NCBI GenBank assembly: GCA_035772735.1 | Contig: JASDFA010000018.1 | Coordinates: 58,558,001 to 58,622,000 of the forward strand | DNA length: 64,000 nt | From: Datura wrightii | Lineage: Eukaryota > Streptophyta > Magnoliopsida > Solanales > Solanaceae | Reading direction: 5' to 3' | Shown: positions 9,467 through 20,660 of the stretch, piece by piece | How the letters are laid out: each line of letters starts with the position of its first letter | Position numbering within the stretch: position 1 is the first letter of the stretch | Program-made: the position numbers and the translations under genes | The notes under the pieces: model-generated | The model's database searches: none | The model's input: only the letters and a program-made list of their open reading frames with translations | Told to the model about the DNA's origin: nothing

Positions 9467-11290
9467 TCAGGGAGTTCCACCACCCGCAATTTTTGTTTTG
9501 TATTTTTGTGAACACTGGGGACAGTGTTCGCTTTAAGTGTGGGGTGGGGAGTAGATAGGTGCTGGGACTTAGACTCTAATCTGCTGTATGCTTTTTCCTT
9601 GGTTTGTATGTATGTTTGTGTTTCCCTGTTGTGAACTGATTTGTGTTGTAGCTGTATATTTTTTTTGTGGTTAATGATGTGTGTTGTGAAAAGTTGTGGT
9701 TGCCACGGTAAAAATTTTGTGTATGCTGTAAATAGTTTGTAAATATTTCTGTATATCGAAATGATCGATATTTTTTGCAAAATTTTTGCGAAAATATTTT
9801 GCACTTATCAAAATCTTTTGTAAATATTTTTCTATCGAAATGATCGATGTGTTGCAAAATTTTTCGGTTTTTATTTTGGGTTTCTCGGAGTTTGTTTTCG
9901 GTTCTTTTACTGAGAATAGTCCCATTGAACCGATGTCATAGTTAGTGACCGTTCCCTATGATGGATGGATGACGACAGTCTTAAGGGAAATGTAGTTGAT
10001 AGGAGTAGGATTTTAATTTGTTTTCAGTTTTTCTTTGGTGGATTGCATCAATGAACCTGGAGTTGCTTTATGGTTGCAAAATTTCGTTGCGTGTTGTAAC
10101 TGATGTTCAAAATGTGAAAGTGATTCATTTCAAAGCATGCAATTTTGTAAATATGTTGAGTTACCTAGGCTGTAGAATTCGATTCGGTATGATTGAGGCT
10201 TAATTTTTGAATTCATGCAATTGGCTAATTAAAGAGTCTGTGAATGCATCTTGATTCGAGCATGTGTATGTAGTGTGAAGTGAGGTATTGTTATTCCATG
10301 CTATTGTGAAGTGTCTAGAACTTGCCTGGTGTGTGTACGAAACGAAATGAAGGAGGTGTAGTGTTGGAAAGGATGTAGGCATTTCTTTGTTTTAACCGAG
10401 AGTTTCTATTTTTTCTTTCTTGTCATACTCTACCTTCTTATATGTTTGTATACCCTAGTCAGCCCGTTGAGCCTTTAGCCGTTTCTTTCTTTCTTTTGTC
10501 CAAAATTGTATAAACTAAGCTTTATTCCTTCTTTTCATTAGCCGTAAAGTCTATACAAAAATCTTAAGCGCTTAGGAAGAAAAGAAAATTCTTTTCCCAA
10601 AGTGTCAAAGAGTGAGAAGAGTGAAAAGAAAAAGAAAAGCAAAGTGAGGAAAGAAAAGATGAGGTTGAAGAGGCACTTGTTATAATTAAATGATATTGAG
10701 GGTACATGAAAACCCTTTGTTTTGTGTCAAGTGTGTTTGATGAAATGGGCTGTACGAAAGGAAACAAGCATGAATGGGATGATGAAAAAGAGAAAAACAA
10801 AAGGAAGAAAAGTTATCCATGAGTCGATGGAATGTGTTGAAAAGGCACTTAAGGATGCTAGCGACTATTATTGGCTAATCCAATATATATACTAGTTCCA
10901 TAGCCCTGTTACAACCCATTAAAGTCCTACGTGATCCTACATTGCATTTCCTTATATTAGTGGAGTAATACACTAAGGGCAAGCCTATGGGTCATGACAT
11001 GATGCATGTGAATTCTTTTGGGAGAGAGAGTGAAATTAATTTTTATATGCCCCTACTTGAATGTTTGTGTGTTGCATGAACATAAAGGGGAAGAGTCTCT
11101 TGAGTTGTGAGGGCACATGCTTGATGAAAGATTGATTTTCATGTCTGATATCTTGATTAGCTGATTTGCATGAGTTTGCCGATATCGAGAGTCGATTCTT
11201 AAAGTCTAGGAAGCCTTGATGTATGAAAGGTCATTGCATTGTAAGACCATGCATGTTTTCTGGATGATTTACAAAAATTGAATAATCGGT
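9467..11290 (+). other. Family A 3' non-coding region
   Basis: About 1.8 kb between the aORF stop and the inversion point, with no coding support. It contains several copies of ATCGAAATGATCGAT-like sequence (9757-9848), pyrimidine- and purine-rich tracts (10480-10800), and an AT-rich end. It should precede the 3' LTR, which is missing here because the sequence turns into its own inverted copy. Confidence 0.6.
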
Positions 11291-11318
11291 ATGACCGTAG
11301 CAAGGAATAATCGGTATG

Positions 11319-13102
11319 ACCGATTATTCAATTTTTGGAAATCATCACGAAAACATGCTTGGTCTTACAATACAATGACCTTTAATACATCAAGACTTCC
11401 TAGACTTTAAGAATTGATTCTTGATATCGGCAAACTCATGCAAATCAGCTAATCAAGAAATCCGACACGAAAATCAATCTTTCATCAAGCATGTGCCCTC
11501 ACAACTCAAGAGAATCTTCCCCTTTTTGTTCATGCAACACACAAACATTCAAGTAGGGGCATATAAAAATTAATTTCACTCACTCTCCCAAAAGAATTCA
11601 CATGCATCATGTCATGACCCATAGGCTTGCCCTTAGTGTATTACTCCACTAATATAAAGACATGCAATGTAAGATCACGTAGGACTTTAATGGGTTGTAA
11701 CGGGGCTATGGATCTAGTATATATATTGGATTAGCCAATAATAGTCGCTAGCATCCTTAAGCGCCTTTTCGACACATTCCCATCGACTCATGGACATTGT
11801 TCCTCTCTTTTCTCTTTTTCTCCCATTCATGCTGGTTTACTTTCGTACTGCCCATTTCATCAAACACACTTGACACAAAACAAAGGGTTTTCATGTACCC
11901 TCAATATCATTTAATTACAACAAGTGCCTCTTCAACATCATCTTTTCTTTCTTCACTCTGCTTTTCTTTTTCTTTTCACTCTTTTCACTCTTTAACACTT
12001 TGGGAAACATTTTCTTTTCTTTGTAAGCGCTTAAGAGCTTCGTATAGACTTTATGGCTAATGAAAAGAAGGAATAAAGCTTAGTTTATACAATTTTGGAC
12101 AAAAGAAAGAAAGAAATCGGCTAAAGGCTCAACGGGCTGACTAGGGTATACAACATATAAAAAAGGTAGAATTTGACAAGAAAAAGATGGAAACTATCGG
12201 TTAAAAACAAAGAAATGCCTACATCCTTTCCAACACTACACCTCCTTCATTTCGTTTTGTAAACACACCAGGAAAGTTCTAGATAATTCACAATGGCATG
12301 GAATAACAATACCTCACTTCACACTTCATGCACAAGCTCGAATCAAGATGCATTCACAGACTCTCTAATTAGCCAATCACATGAATTCAAATTAGACCTC
12401 AATCATACTGAATCAAATTCTATAGCCTAGGTAACTCAACATATTTACCAAATTGCATGCTCTCAAATGAATCATTTTCACATTTTGAACATCAGTTACA
12501 CACGCAACAAAATTTTTGCAACCATAAAGCAACTACAGTTCATTGATGCAATCCACCAAAGAAAAATTAAAAACAAATTAAAATCCTACTCCTACCGACT
12601 ACATTTCCCTTAAGACGGTCGTCATCCATCCATCATAGGGAACGGTCACTAACTATGACATTCGGTTCAATGGGACTATTCTCGGTAAAAGAACCGAAAA
12701 CAAACTCCGAGAAACCAAAAAAATAAAAACCGAAAAATTTTTGCAACACATCGATCATTTCGATAGAAAGAAAATATTTACAAGTGCAAAATATTCTCAA
12801 AAATTTTTGAAAAAAAATATCGATCATCTCGATAAAAAAATATTTACAAAATAATTACACTGGCAACCATAACTTTTCATACCACACATCATTAACCACA
12901 CAAACAAATATATACACATACACCACAAATCAGTTCATAACAGGGAAAGCACAAACATACATACAAACCAAGGAAAAACATACAGCAAATTAGAGCCCAA
13001 GTCCCAACACCTATCTACTCCCCACCCCACACTTAAATCGAACACTGTCCCCAGTGTTCACAAAAATTACAAAACAAAATTTCAGGTGGTGGAACTCCCT
13101 GA
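11319..13102 (-). other. Family A 3' non-coding region, inverted copy
   Basis: Reverse-orientation counterpart of 9467-11290. It is near-identical to 24203-25905, for example through the stretches around the TTTAAGAATTGATTC block. No gene is seen. The plus-strand open frame at 11797-12060 is antisense low-complexity sequence. Confidence 0.7.
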
Positions 13103-13717
13103 TCAGTCGAAATATTTGACTTCTTCATCTGGTGCTGCTGCCTCGTCGCCCATATCTGAGTTAGCTCCATCATCGTCATCGGACTCCACATCGGAGTCCT
13201 CACGACGTGTCTCCTCATCAGTAGGGACATCGTCATCCGTCGGCTCCACAAAGGCTGGTCCCACTCGGCATAAGGCTCTGGCATTCTCGCCAAATGGGTA
13301 ATCCAGCTCCAGCTGCCATAATTCTTCCTCGGTGACAATCTGCCCTCTGATTTTTATTGTGTGGCTTCTGATGGCCGGGTTCCGGTTTGCATAGAATTCC
13401 CGGACCAAATGTAGGTTGCACTCCTTGGGCTCCTGAAAGATAAAGCTGAGCCCAGCTGCCTCGATTCTCTGCACAATACGTGGAAACTCCTGTGCAAGTG
13501 GTTCCCGTGCAATATGTTCCTCGGGGAAGTACTTGTTTTCTTTATGTTTCGCGTACCACTTCTTCCCTTCATCGGTTACCCATCTTGTTCCGTATTGGCG
13601 GCGTTGGCCGCGCGGAACAGCTGGTGCAGCTGGGACTGCGGTGCCCAATCTCATTCTTTTTCTTCCGGTGCCTGAAGTAGAAGCACCTTTGCCCTTATCC
13701 TGCCTGCTCGCCATTGT
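13103..13717 (-). CDS. Family A aORF, internally deleted form (204 aa)
   Basis: An open frame starting MASRQDKGKG at 13717 and ending at 13103. It keeps the basic N-terminus, the REFYAN and IRGQIVT motifs of the Transposase_32-like domain, and the acidic tail. It jumps from IRGQIVT directly to EEELWQLELDY, so about 190 residues present in the 6782-9466 copy are missing. The join falls on the shared bases CAC, giving an in-frame microhomology deletion. The same deletion occurs at 25906-26520, so it predates the split of these two copies. The frame has no stops. Function is unknown; most of the conserved domain is gone. Confidence 0.65.
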   Translation of the reverse strand, partial: TMASRQDKGKGASTSGTGRKRMRLGTAVPAAPAVPRGQRRQYGTRWVTDEGKKWYAKHKENKYFPEEHIAREPLAQEFPRIVQRIEAAGLSFIFQEPKECNLHLVREFYANRNPAIRSHTIKIRGQIVTEEELWQLELDYPFGENARALCRVGPAFVEPTDDDVPTDEETRREDSDVESDDDDGANSDMGDEAAAPDEEVKYFD

Positions 13718-14619
13718 ACCTGGCAATATACATGAACAAGCATAATGTCAAGCTATAAACATGTTAACTTCGGCTAAGGTCGGGTTACACAACGTTTACC
13801 CCACACTTAGTCCTTAGCTACTTTTACAAACTATGGCAAGGATAACTCAATTTACACCAAAACAATCAACTATACAATTTATGCTTAGTGCGTTCACAAA
13901 AATTTCGACAGCATAACGGTTAGCGTACTACTCAGATTTCATACAGCTAATCCCAATCCTACTATCGCTAACAATTCAACCATCGCACTTAGCAACAAAA
14001 ACAACAAATAAAAAAACAAAGACAAAACATTCTATATACAATCGAATCCAAATAATCAAACCAATTTGCACAATTTTCGCATTTTCCCCAACAATTCGAG
14101 AATTCGTCGTCTTTTACATTCAAACAATATTTACACGACTTATCTCAATTTACAACCACACCCCGGCATCTAATTCATCAAACTATCAAGTTCCCCAATT
14201 CAATTTCAATAACTCAAGCCCTAGAATGCAATATTTCAATCAAATTCGAATTATTCACATAATCGACAAGTTCAAACGCTAATTACAACAATCCGAACAT
14301 AATCAATCACAAAATAATTCAACATCATGTTTAATTGCTACTTGGGGTGATATATTTCACCTCACATGCTCAAATTCGACTAAAATCGCCAAAACTTGAG
14401 AGAAACGATGAAAACATACCTTTTAGTTGATGAACCGAAGAAATTTGACGTTTTCCTTGCCTATTAGCGTGGCACGTTGGTTGGGGAGGGGGAATTTGGT
14501 GTTTTGGTCGTGGAGGAGGAGAGAAATGGGGAGAAAAGAGGCAAAATCGGGGTTAATTTAAAGGAAAACATGTGGGTCACCCGGCAACCCGGTGTGACCC
14601 GGCACTGAATAAAGGGCAA

Positions 14620-14756
14620 CGTGTCACGGAGGGTAACGCGGAGCCCCTCCTCCATGACACGGAGCCAACGCGTTGGCTCTCTAAAAATTTTAAAAAATCT
14701 GATTTTGCCTTCAACGTGTCACGGAGGGTAACGCGGAGCCCCTCCTCCGTGACACG
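14620..14756 (-). repeat. Tandem leader hairpins, inverted copy
   Basis: Stems at 14620-14632 with 14649-14661 and at 14715-14727 with 14744-14756, the same 13-base stem as at 5732-5868. The first has one changed base (CCTCCATGACACG). The perfect 18-bp palindrome GAGCCAACGCGTTGGCTC lies at 14662-14679. Confidence 0.8.
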
Positions 14757-15095
14757 GAGCCAAAGCCCCAGTGCACTGTTTCTTCAATAAAAATTATTTT
14801 CATACCTTGCCTTATTTTTCCCGCTTCCATGCATATTTTTTCTCCGTTAGACCTGAAAATCACCTCACTAAACGAAATTGGTTAGATTAATAGATTTTCC
14901 TAACTACCATGAAAAAATACTAACTAAAACGAAAAAATTTGTACGAAATCAAGAAAAAGAAAAATTAAAAATTAAAAATAAAAAATACAAATTATGTACA
15001 CTATACTAAAAGAAGAAAAATAGAATATTTTTCTTTTCACGGGTTGCCTCCCGTGCAGCGCCTGGTTTACCGTCGCGGCTCGACGTCCATTATGC

Positions 15096-15904
15096 TCAAT
15101 TATCTACTAGGGTGAGGGACGATTTTTCACGACCCTTGTCCTCCCCCCAGTAGTGCTCAGCCTCATCTGGTGGCCTTCCTGTTAACTCTCGGGAATCATT
15201 CATTATATCAGCATTCCCATGATCAATCACATTGATCACCGAGAGTTCCTCATTTACAATCGGGAGCTTGGGTGCTTTGTACACGTCAAAAATTTCTATC
15301 TTGTCATGTGCCCGCATTGTAAGTTGACCCGCAGCTACATCAATTAATGCTTTTCCGGTTGCCAAAAAGGGACGTCCCAAAATAAATGGGACTTCAGCAT
15401 CTGGTTCAAAGTCCAGAACAATAAAATCGACCAGAAAAATGAGGGAGCCCACTTGCACTAACACATCCTCAACAATACCATCCGGTTTAGCTAAGGACCT
15501 GTCCGCTAGCTGCAAGATTACTGTGGTAGGTCTAGGACTCCCTAGACCTAACTTTCTGAACACCGAAGATGGCATCAGATTTATACTTGCCCCCAAGTCG
15601 CATAATCCACGAGCTCGGATACTTTGCCCAATAGTCAGTTGGATAGTAAAACTTCCAGGGTCTTTCAGTTTCATGGGCAGTCTATTCTAAATCCGAGAAG
15701 TGCATTCCTCCGTTAAATCCACCGTGGCATACTCAGTCAAGCGACTTTTGTTAGCCACGATGTCTTTAATATATTTTGCATACTTTGGCACTCCCTGCAA
15801 GACATCAACAAGAGGTAAATTAACATGTACCTGTTTAAGCACCTCCATAAATTTCTTGACACACGCCTCCTCCTTGTGTTTCTTAAGTCGTTGAGGGAAC
15901 GGGG
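15096..15904 (-). pseudogene. Family A gag C-terminus and protease, joined to the post-integrase segment
   Basis: Minus-strand frame with the gag linker (PFPQRLKKHKEEAC, about 15904-15863) and the retropepsin core with DLGASINLM (about 15604-15578). It is broken by one TAG at 15687-15689, which is CAG in the copy at 28490. The protein ends in LTLVDN and stop at 15096. About 10 bases later the post-integrase block begins (15086), so RT, RNase H and integrase are absent at this junction. The same junction is seen at 27890-27900. At 15904 the gag frame runs without a break into pararetroviral protease sequence. Confidence 0.82.
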
Positions 15905-15961
15905 GTTTTATTTGAGAAATAAAAGGGATTCCTAGAATGATATCCTTATTAATATCCATTG
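15905..15961 (-). pseudogene. Pararetrovirus protease scrap fused in frame to gag
   Basis: About 55 bases almost identical to 19991-20045 in the protease region of pararetrovirus 1 (ILGIPFISQIKP reads in both). On the minus strand it follows movement-protein sequence at 15962 and continues in frame into gag at 15904. It is therefore a second, rearranged piece of the same viral region, and it forms a chimeric open frame of about 90 codons (15959-15687). Confidence 0.75.
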
Positions 15962-16632
15962 AAGGTCAGGAAAGGAAGGACGACTATGGTAGTTCTTCCT
16001 ATTGTGGAATCGTTCATTGGTTAATTTATGAACGACAGTAGGTTTTTGGTTTTGACGTTAAGCGTCAAAGAATCTGTGACATTAGGGTCGTTAATGTCAA
16101 CTGAAAAATTAGGGTAACAGTTGAAGTAGTCCGGGCCATCGGCAAGGTTACTTTGAAGGACTCCTAGAAGGGAATCATCAAAATTTAGAAAGCGATCATC
16201 TCTAAGGAGGACACAAACAGGAATATCTAAACACTTTCTAAAAAGTGGTTTAACAGCAACTTGAGCCAGACCAATATGAAGGTAATTATAATCAATTCTA
16301 TAACGATTGATATCATTTTCTTTAAGCAATTTAATAATTTCTAAAGAATTATTGATAGCAATAGTAGACTCACAGGTCTTAATATTATGACGAGTAATAA
16401 AACTGAAATTACCTAAATGGTAAATCTTTTTGAAAGGTTCTTGGGGAATATTCCAATTTTGAAGATCATTTTCAAGTTTAGCGATCTTAGTTGCTTGTGA
16501 AGAATAATTAACATTATTTAAAATATGCTGGTTATTTTCCATTTTTAAAAGAATACTGTCTGAAGGATTTATAGAACAAAACTTAATTAAAACAACATAA
16601 TAGACAGTAAGCATGATAGTATACAAAGACAA
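15962..16632 (-). pseudogene. Endogenous pararetrovirus 1 movement protein, N-terminal part
   Basis: Open from 16632 to 16021 (about 203 codons), then a frameshift near 16027 and viral-like sequence to 15962, where it joins the protease scrap. The LHIGLAQVAVKPLFRK and VCVLLRDDR motifs are typical of the 30K-type movement proteins of Caulimoviridae, which act at plasmodesmata in a live virus. The first methionine that fits the family is internal (about 16543), so the real start is uncertain. The C-terminal part and the coat-protein region that should follow are missing. The gene sits downstream of the leader and primer site at 17006-17017, as expected for the first ORF. Confidence 0.8.
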
Positions 16633-17131
16633 TTGCTAAGTATATCAGAGATCTAGAGATATGATTCTAAGGTAGGTTCTGTTGGGTTTAAAACATGTCT
16701 TTCCTAGAGTTATCTTGGCTACGGGATCACCATTAACAGGTCTTAAATGCCCTCCTGGCTTGACGACCTTAAATAGGGCTAGCCAACGTATGAACCGGGT
16801 ATTATTCGGTTACCTCACACACTTAGGAAAGATTGAATACCTCACACCAGGTATAGAAACATCTCTTAAGAACAAGATATAAGAAGCAATAATCTTTATA
16901 AAATATCAACTTAAAGTAAATTATGATATTTAAAATAAGTTTGCCATGCCTCAGACAGTATATGTGCTTAGCTGCTCATGCTAAACATATATACTGCCGA
17001 ACGTGGCTCTGATACCAAAAATTAAGCGGATCGGTATATATATATATAACAAAAATGAGATAGAAGATGAAGTAAAAGCTTACAAAAGTTTATTCTTGCA
17101 TAATGAAAAGTTACAACTGGAAACTTGGTTT
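16633..17131 (-). promoter_or_regulatory. Pararetrovirus 1 intergenic region and leader
   Basis: Non-coding stretch between the TAV-like ORF end and the movement protein. Only about 115 bases separate the TAV stop from the primer site, short for this group, so part of the promoter region is probably deleted. A TATATATA run lies at about 17034-17049. The leader contains short minus-strand ORFs only. Confidence 0.5.
17006..17017 (-). other. Pararetrovirus 1 primer-binding site, tRNA-Met
   Basis: TGGTATCAGAGC on the minus strand is the tRNA-initiator-Met site that marks position 1 of Caulimoviridae genomes. Downstream on the minus strand are a 370-base leader and the movement protein; upstream are a (TA)n tract (about 17034-17049) and the end of the TAV-like ORF. 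The virus copy therefore runs through its circular start point. Confidence 0.85.
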
Positions 17132-18357
17132 TTACAATGAGGAGAGAGGGAGAGAGGTTTTCAGAATTTGGCTTAAATTTTCTGATAATGCTTTCTTCAA
17201 CTTTTCTTTGAGAGATGCTTTGGAGGGAGAAGAAATTGTGGGAGAAGCCATCATGGTGGGCTTATCTTTGGACTCTTTGTGTTTAGGAACCCATCCTTTG
17301 ATCTGGATTTCCCTTGAGAGATACTTGATCCTGTCTACTTCAAATTTAGTAAACTGCCAAGATATGATATAGGATATTTTCTTCTTGATGAAGAATTTGC
17401 ACATTTGAATGTGTTCAGGCAATGTTGAACATTCTTCTTTAATAATAAATTGTTCTAATCTAGTTAGAAACTGTTTAGGTAACACCTGTTTGTCTCCACC
17501 AAAATAATTCCACCATTCGTAGAACCATCTTGGAATCACTGCCTCAACCATTGATGGACAGTATTTAACGAACCAAGTATGCCCTGGTCAGACATATAGA
17601 AAGTTGAACCAAGCCGCTCTGTAATCATACCAATTATAGGTCTGAGGGCGGTGTGTTTCAGAAAAAACTATGGGGGTGTGCAGCTGATCTTCAAACCAGG
17701 TGAAAGGAGTTAAGACTCTTTTAATGGTGAATCTGGAGTAAGCAATTTTTCTGGTTTGTTTTTATCCATGGTGTGTTCGATTTCAATGGAATCGGTGTCA
17801 GTTAAAACAAATTCATAAAACCTTCTGGTCTTTAGAGGATTATCAGTATCCACATAATTTCCGTCAGTAAAAATGGGTACTGTGAGTGATTCTACTGGCA
17901 TTCCTTCGTACTTTTTGTCAAGGGCTAGGATTGGCCAGATTTGTTTGGTAACAAAATTAAATACCTCAGGGGTTGGAGTTGAAGAGGTAATGGTTGAAGC
18001 GGCAACTGCAGGGCTTGTTGCCTTAGGGTTTACTGCTTGGGCAAAAGTCTCTGGGACTTTCATTTCATAGCTCTTTTTTGTCTGAACTGTAGAATTTTGT
18101 CCTTTTTCTGGTGTACTAGAAAACTTTAGATTGACCAATTTTGTTGGTTGTGGAGGAGGGAGCCTCGGAAATTCTGCCAAGGCTGTGTATCTATTTTGGA
18201 ATAGAAGTGGTTGGTTGATTTCTGGTCGTAAACTCGGTCTTTGTGGAACTGTTGGTCTCAAAGGGACCAATAATGGTGAAGGGTCGTCGAATGGTCTAGC
18301 CATTCTAGTGTCTTCTGCCCTCTTGAGGGTCTTGTCTGCTTTAGCTACTGGTCTCAT
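17132..18357 (-). pseudogene. Pararetrovirus 1 TAV-like ORF, broken
   Basis: Starts at 18357 in an ATGA overlap with the stop of the RT frame, the coupling expected for the last ORF of these viruses. The first 215 codons are open to a stop at 17710. A frameshift there is followed by readable sequence (TPFTWFEDQLHTP), a TGA at 17588-17590, and a second open part 17551-17132 with the PRWFYEWW motif. The WF..WW pattern and position match the ORF at 42557-43963. In live relatives this protein is a translation transactivator/inclusion-body protein; here it is at least doubly broken. Confidence 0.72.
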
Positions 18358-20283
18358 GTTCTTCCCTGTAGAAATTCCCTTGTTAGGAAATCGGGGAGAG
18401 AATTATTTTCTCCTTTAATAAATTCGATTTGAAAATCATAGCTAGACAGTAGAGCTTGCCATCCAGCAAATATCTGTTTTGAAACAAGATTTTTTACATC
18501 CTTTTGTAAAATTTCTTTAGCAGATTTACAATCTACTCTTAATAAAAATTCTTTGTTAATTAAGTCATCTTGAAATTTAGTGATACATAACACTATAGAC
18601 AAGACTTCCTTTTTAACAGTAGAATAATTTTTTTGAGGGGAATTCCATACTCCAGAAGTAAAACGAACAAGTTGTTCAGGGGTTTCTAGATTGATTCTCT
18701 GTTTGAGAATTCCTCCATAACCTATGTCAGAAGCATCGGTTTCAACAATCATGAAAGCATCAGGATTGGGAATTCCTAAACATGGGAGATTTTGGACTAA
18801 AGCTTTTATATGAATAACAGCTTTGGTTTGCTCATGACTCCAAGGTACAGGGTTTTTCTTGAGTCTTTTATATAAAGGCTCGCTGATGTGTTTGATTTTA
18901 GGGATAAAATCTGCCACATAATTAAGGCTTCCTAAGAACCTCTGAAGCTGGGTTTTGTCAATAATTTCATCAGGGAATTTGGAAGAGAACTCTATGGCTC
19001 TGCAAATGGGTTTATAAGTTCCTTGGTGGAGGTCATGGCCTAAGAACCTGATGCTGGTTTGGAAGAGCTTAATCTTTTTGGCGCTAATAACCAAACCATT
19101 GTTTTTCACAATTTTAAAAAAGATATTGAGATGCTTGAAGTGAGAATCTATATCTTCAGATAATATCAAGACATCATCTATATAAACAATAGACATATGG
19201 CTATAATTATTAAAAATAGAATTCATAATATTCTGGAATTCTGAAGGAGCATTCTTAAGTCCAAAAGGCATTACGTTCCATTCGTATTGCCCAAAAGGGA
19301 CGTTGAAAGCAGTTTTATATTTATCTTTTTCAGATATTTGAATCTGCCAAAAACCAGATTTCATATCAAACTTGCTATAAACATTAGCCTTAAAAGTTCT
19401 TTTCAAAAGATCTCTTTTGTTTGGAATAGGGTATCTAATCCATTTTAAAACAGAGTTAAGGGGTTTATAATTGATAACCAATCTAGGTGCTCCTCTTTCT
19501 TTCTCAGCATTCTTGTTAACATAGAAAGCAGAGCAACTCCATGGTGATTTAGAAACTCTAATGATTTTACTTTGTAAAAGAGTATCAATTTCTTTTTTAC
19601 AAAAATCCATCATTTCTTGGTTCATTTGAATAGGCCTAGCTTTAGTGGTAATGGCCTGTTCATTGAATCCTTCAATGTAAGGGAGTTCAACAACATATTT
19701 TTTTCTGTCCCAAAAAGCATTAGGAAAATCAGAGCATATTTCTTTTTCAAAAAGGTTTTGAAGTTTGGCTATCTTGGTAACCATCTCCGGGGTTTTTAAA
19801 ATCTGCTCGATTTTCTTAACCTTTATCTCATTTTTTAAAAAAGTTAAATGTTGAGAAAGGTTATTGACTCTGAAGACAGTTTTTTCTCGAATAAAATTAC
19901 TTTCATCTTGTGAAAGGGTTTTAACAAAAGGAAAATATAAGTCTTTTCCTAGAATGGAAGTAGTAATTCCTTCTAGTCCAGTAGTAAAAGGTTTTATTTG
20001 AGAAATAAAAGGGATTCCTAGAATGATATCCTCATTAATATCCTCAGTAATAACAAAATCATTTGTCAAGCAAATACCATTATTGCAAATATGAGCCTTA
20101 TAAAGCTTGTAGTTAATCTTTAAAAGCTCTCCTGTAGCGGAGTATAGTTTAGAAGTACTTTTTTGCAAATACTGAGTAGGAATGATTCCTTTTACTATGC
20201 AGTTACGGTCTGCACCACTATCTAATAAAGCAATTTTGTTGATCTTAAAATGCTTGTTAATGACAATGCAGATAGGAATATGG
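18354..20283 (-). CDS. Pararetrovirus 1 protease-reverse transcriptase-RNase H, open frame
   Basis: Open for 604 codons from 20168 to 18354, continuing upstream through the protease active site (DSGAD, about 20230-20215) to a chimeric junction near 20283. In order: aspartic protease, RT with the fingers/palm motif MPFGLKNAPSEFQ, catalytic YIDD (about 19190), and RNase H with ETDAS (about 18750), KKEVLS, RVDCKSA and a final Asp near LPDFLTRE. All catalytic signatures are present and there is no stop or frameshift, unlike most other coding remnants here. The coat-protein part that should precede it is missing, so no full polyprotein can be made from this locus. The lineage is solendovirus-like (Solanaceae pararetroviruses), inferred from RT style and gene order. 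Confidence 0.85.
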
Positions 20284-20640
20284 TATCTGTGGTCTTGACC
20301 GGTAGGAAGTGTGCAGCCTTAACCTGTCGACCACCACACAAATGGAGCGTAGTGCCGGCGAGTACGGGGTAGACCTGTAACGAAATCCATATTTATTTCC
20401 TCCCACTTCCAAGTGGGAATGCTAATATCTTGAAGTACATCTCCCAGCCTTTGATGCTCAACTTTCACTTGCTGATAGTTGGGACATTTAGTTACGAACT
20501 CCGCAATATCCTTCTTCATACCATCCCACCAATAGATTTCTCGCAAGTCCCAATACATCTTCGTGGATCCCGGACAGATGGAATATCGGGTACCATGTGC
20601 CTCATGCAATATCTGAACTCTCAAATTATCGACATCCGGA
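20284..20640 (-). pseudogene. Family T integrase fragment (Tekay/Del-like chromovirus)
   Basis: Holds the HHCC zinc finger region, with one Cys changed (CPNYQQ where the plus copy has CSNCQQ), and the first part of the catalytic core up to the first Asp (VVVDR). It then stops at a junction near 20283, where pararetrovirus 1 begins. The reading matches the plus-strand copy at 34480-34860, which shows where integrase sequence ends. Confidence 0.8.
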
Positions 20641-20660
20641 ACACATAGTCGACCCTGGTA

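Larger units (their letters stand above)
5405..15086. repeat. Large imperfect inverted repeat of family A internal sequence
   Basis: The arm 5405-11290 is repeated in reverse orientation at 11319-15086, with 28 bases between (11291-11318). The left arm is longer because it holds the solo LTR at 7281-8739 and about 0.5 kb of aORF missing from the right arm. The shared ends can be read directly: the CGACGT block at 5406 and at 15081-15086, and CCGATTATTC/GAATAATCGG at the centre. The centre falls on a naturally self-complementary stretch of the element. It could be two elements joined tail to tail, a rearrangement, or an assembly artefact. Confidence 0.78.

Noticed and set aside
10564..12060. 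Antisense open frames of 78-87 codons in all three copies of the family A 3' region (10564-10800 minus, 11797-12060 plus, 24600-24857 plus)
   Set aside because: They are low-complexity Ser/Phe-rich readings of purine tracts on the antisense strand, and the copies are too similar for conservation to mean anything.
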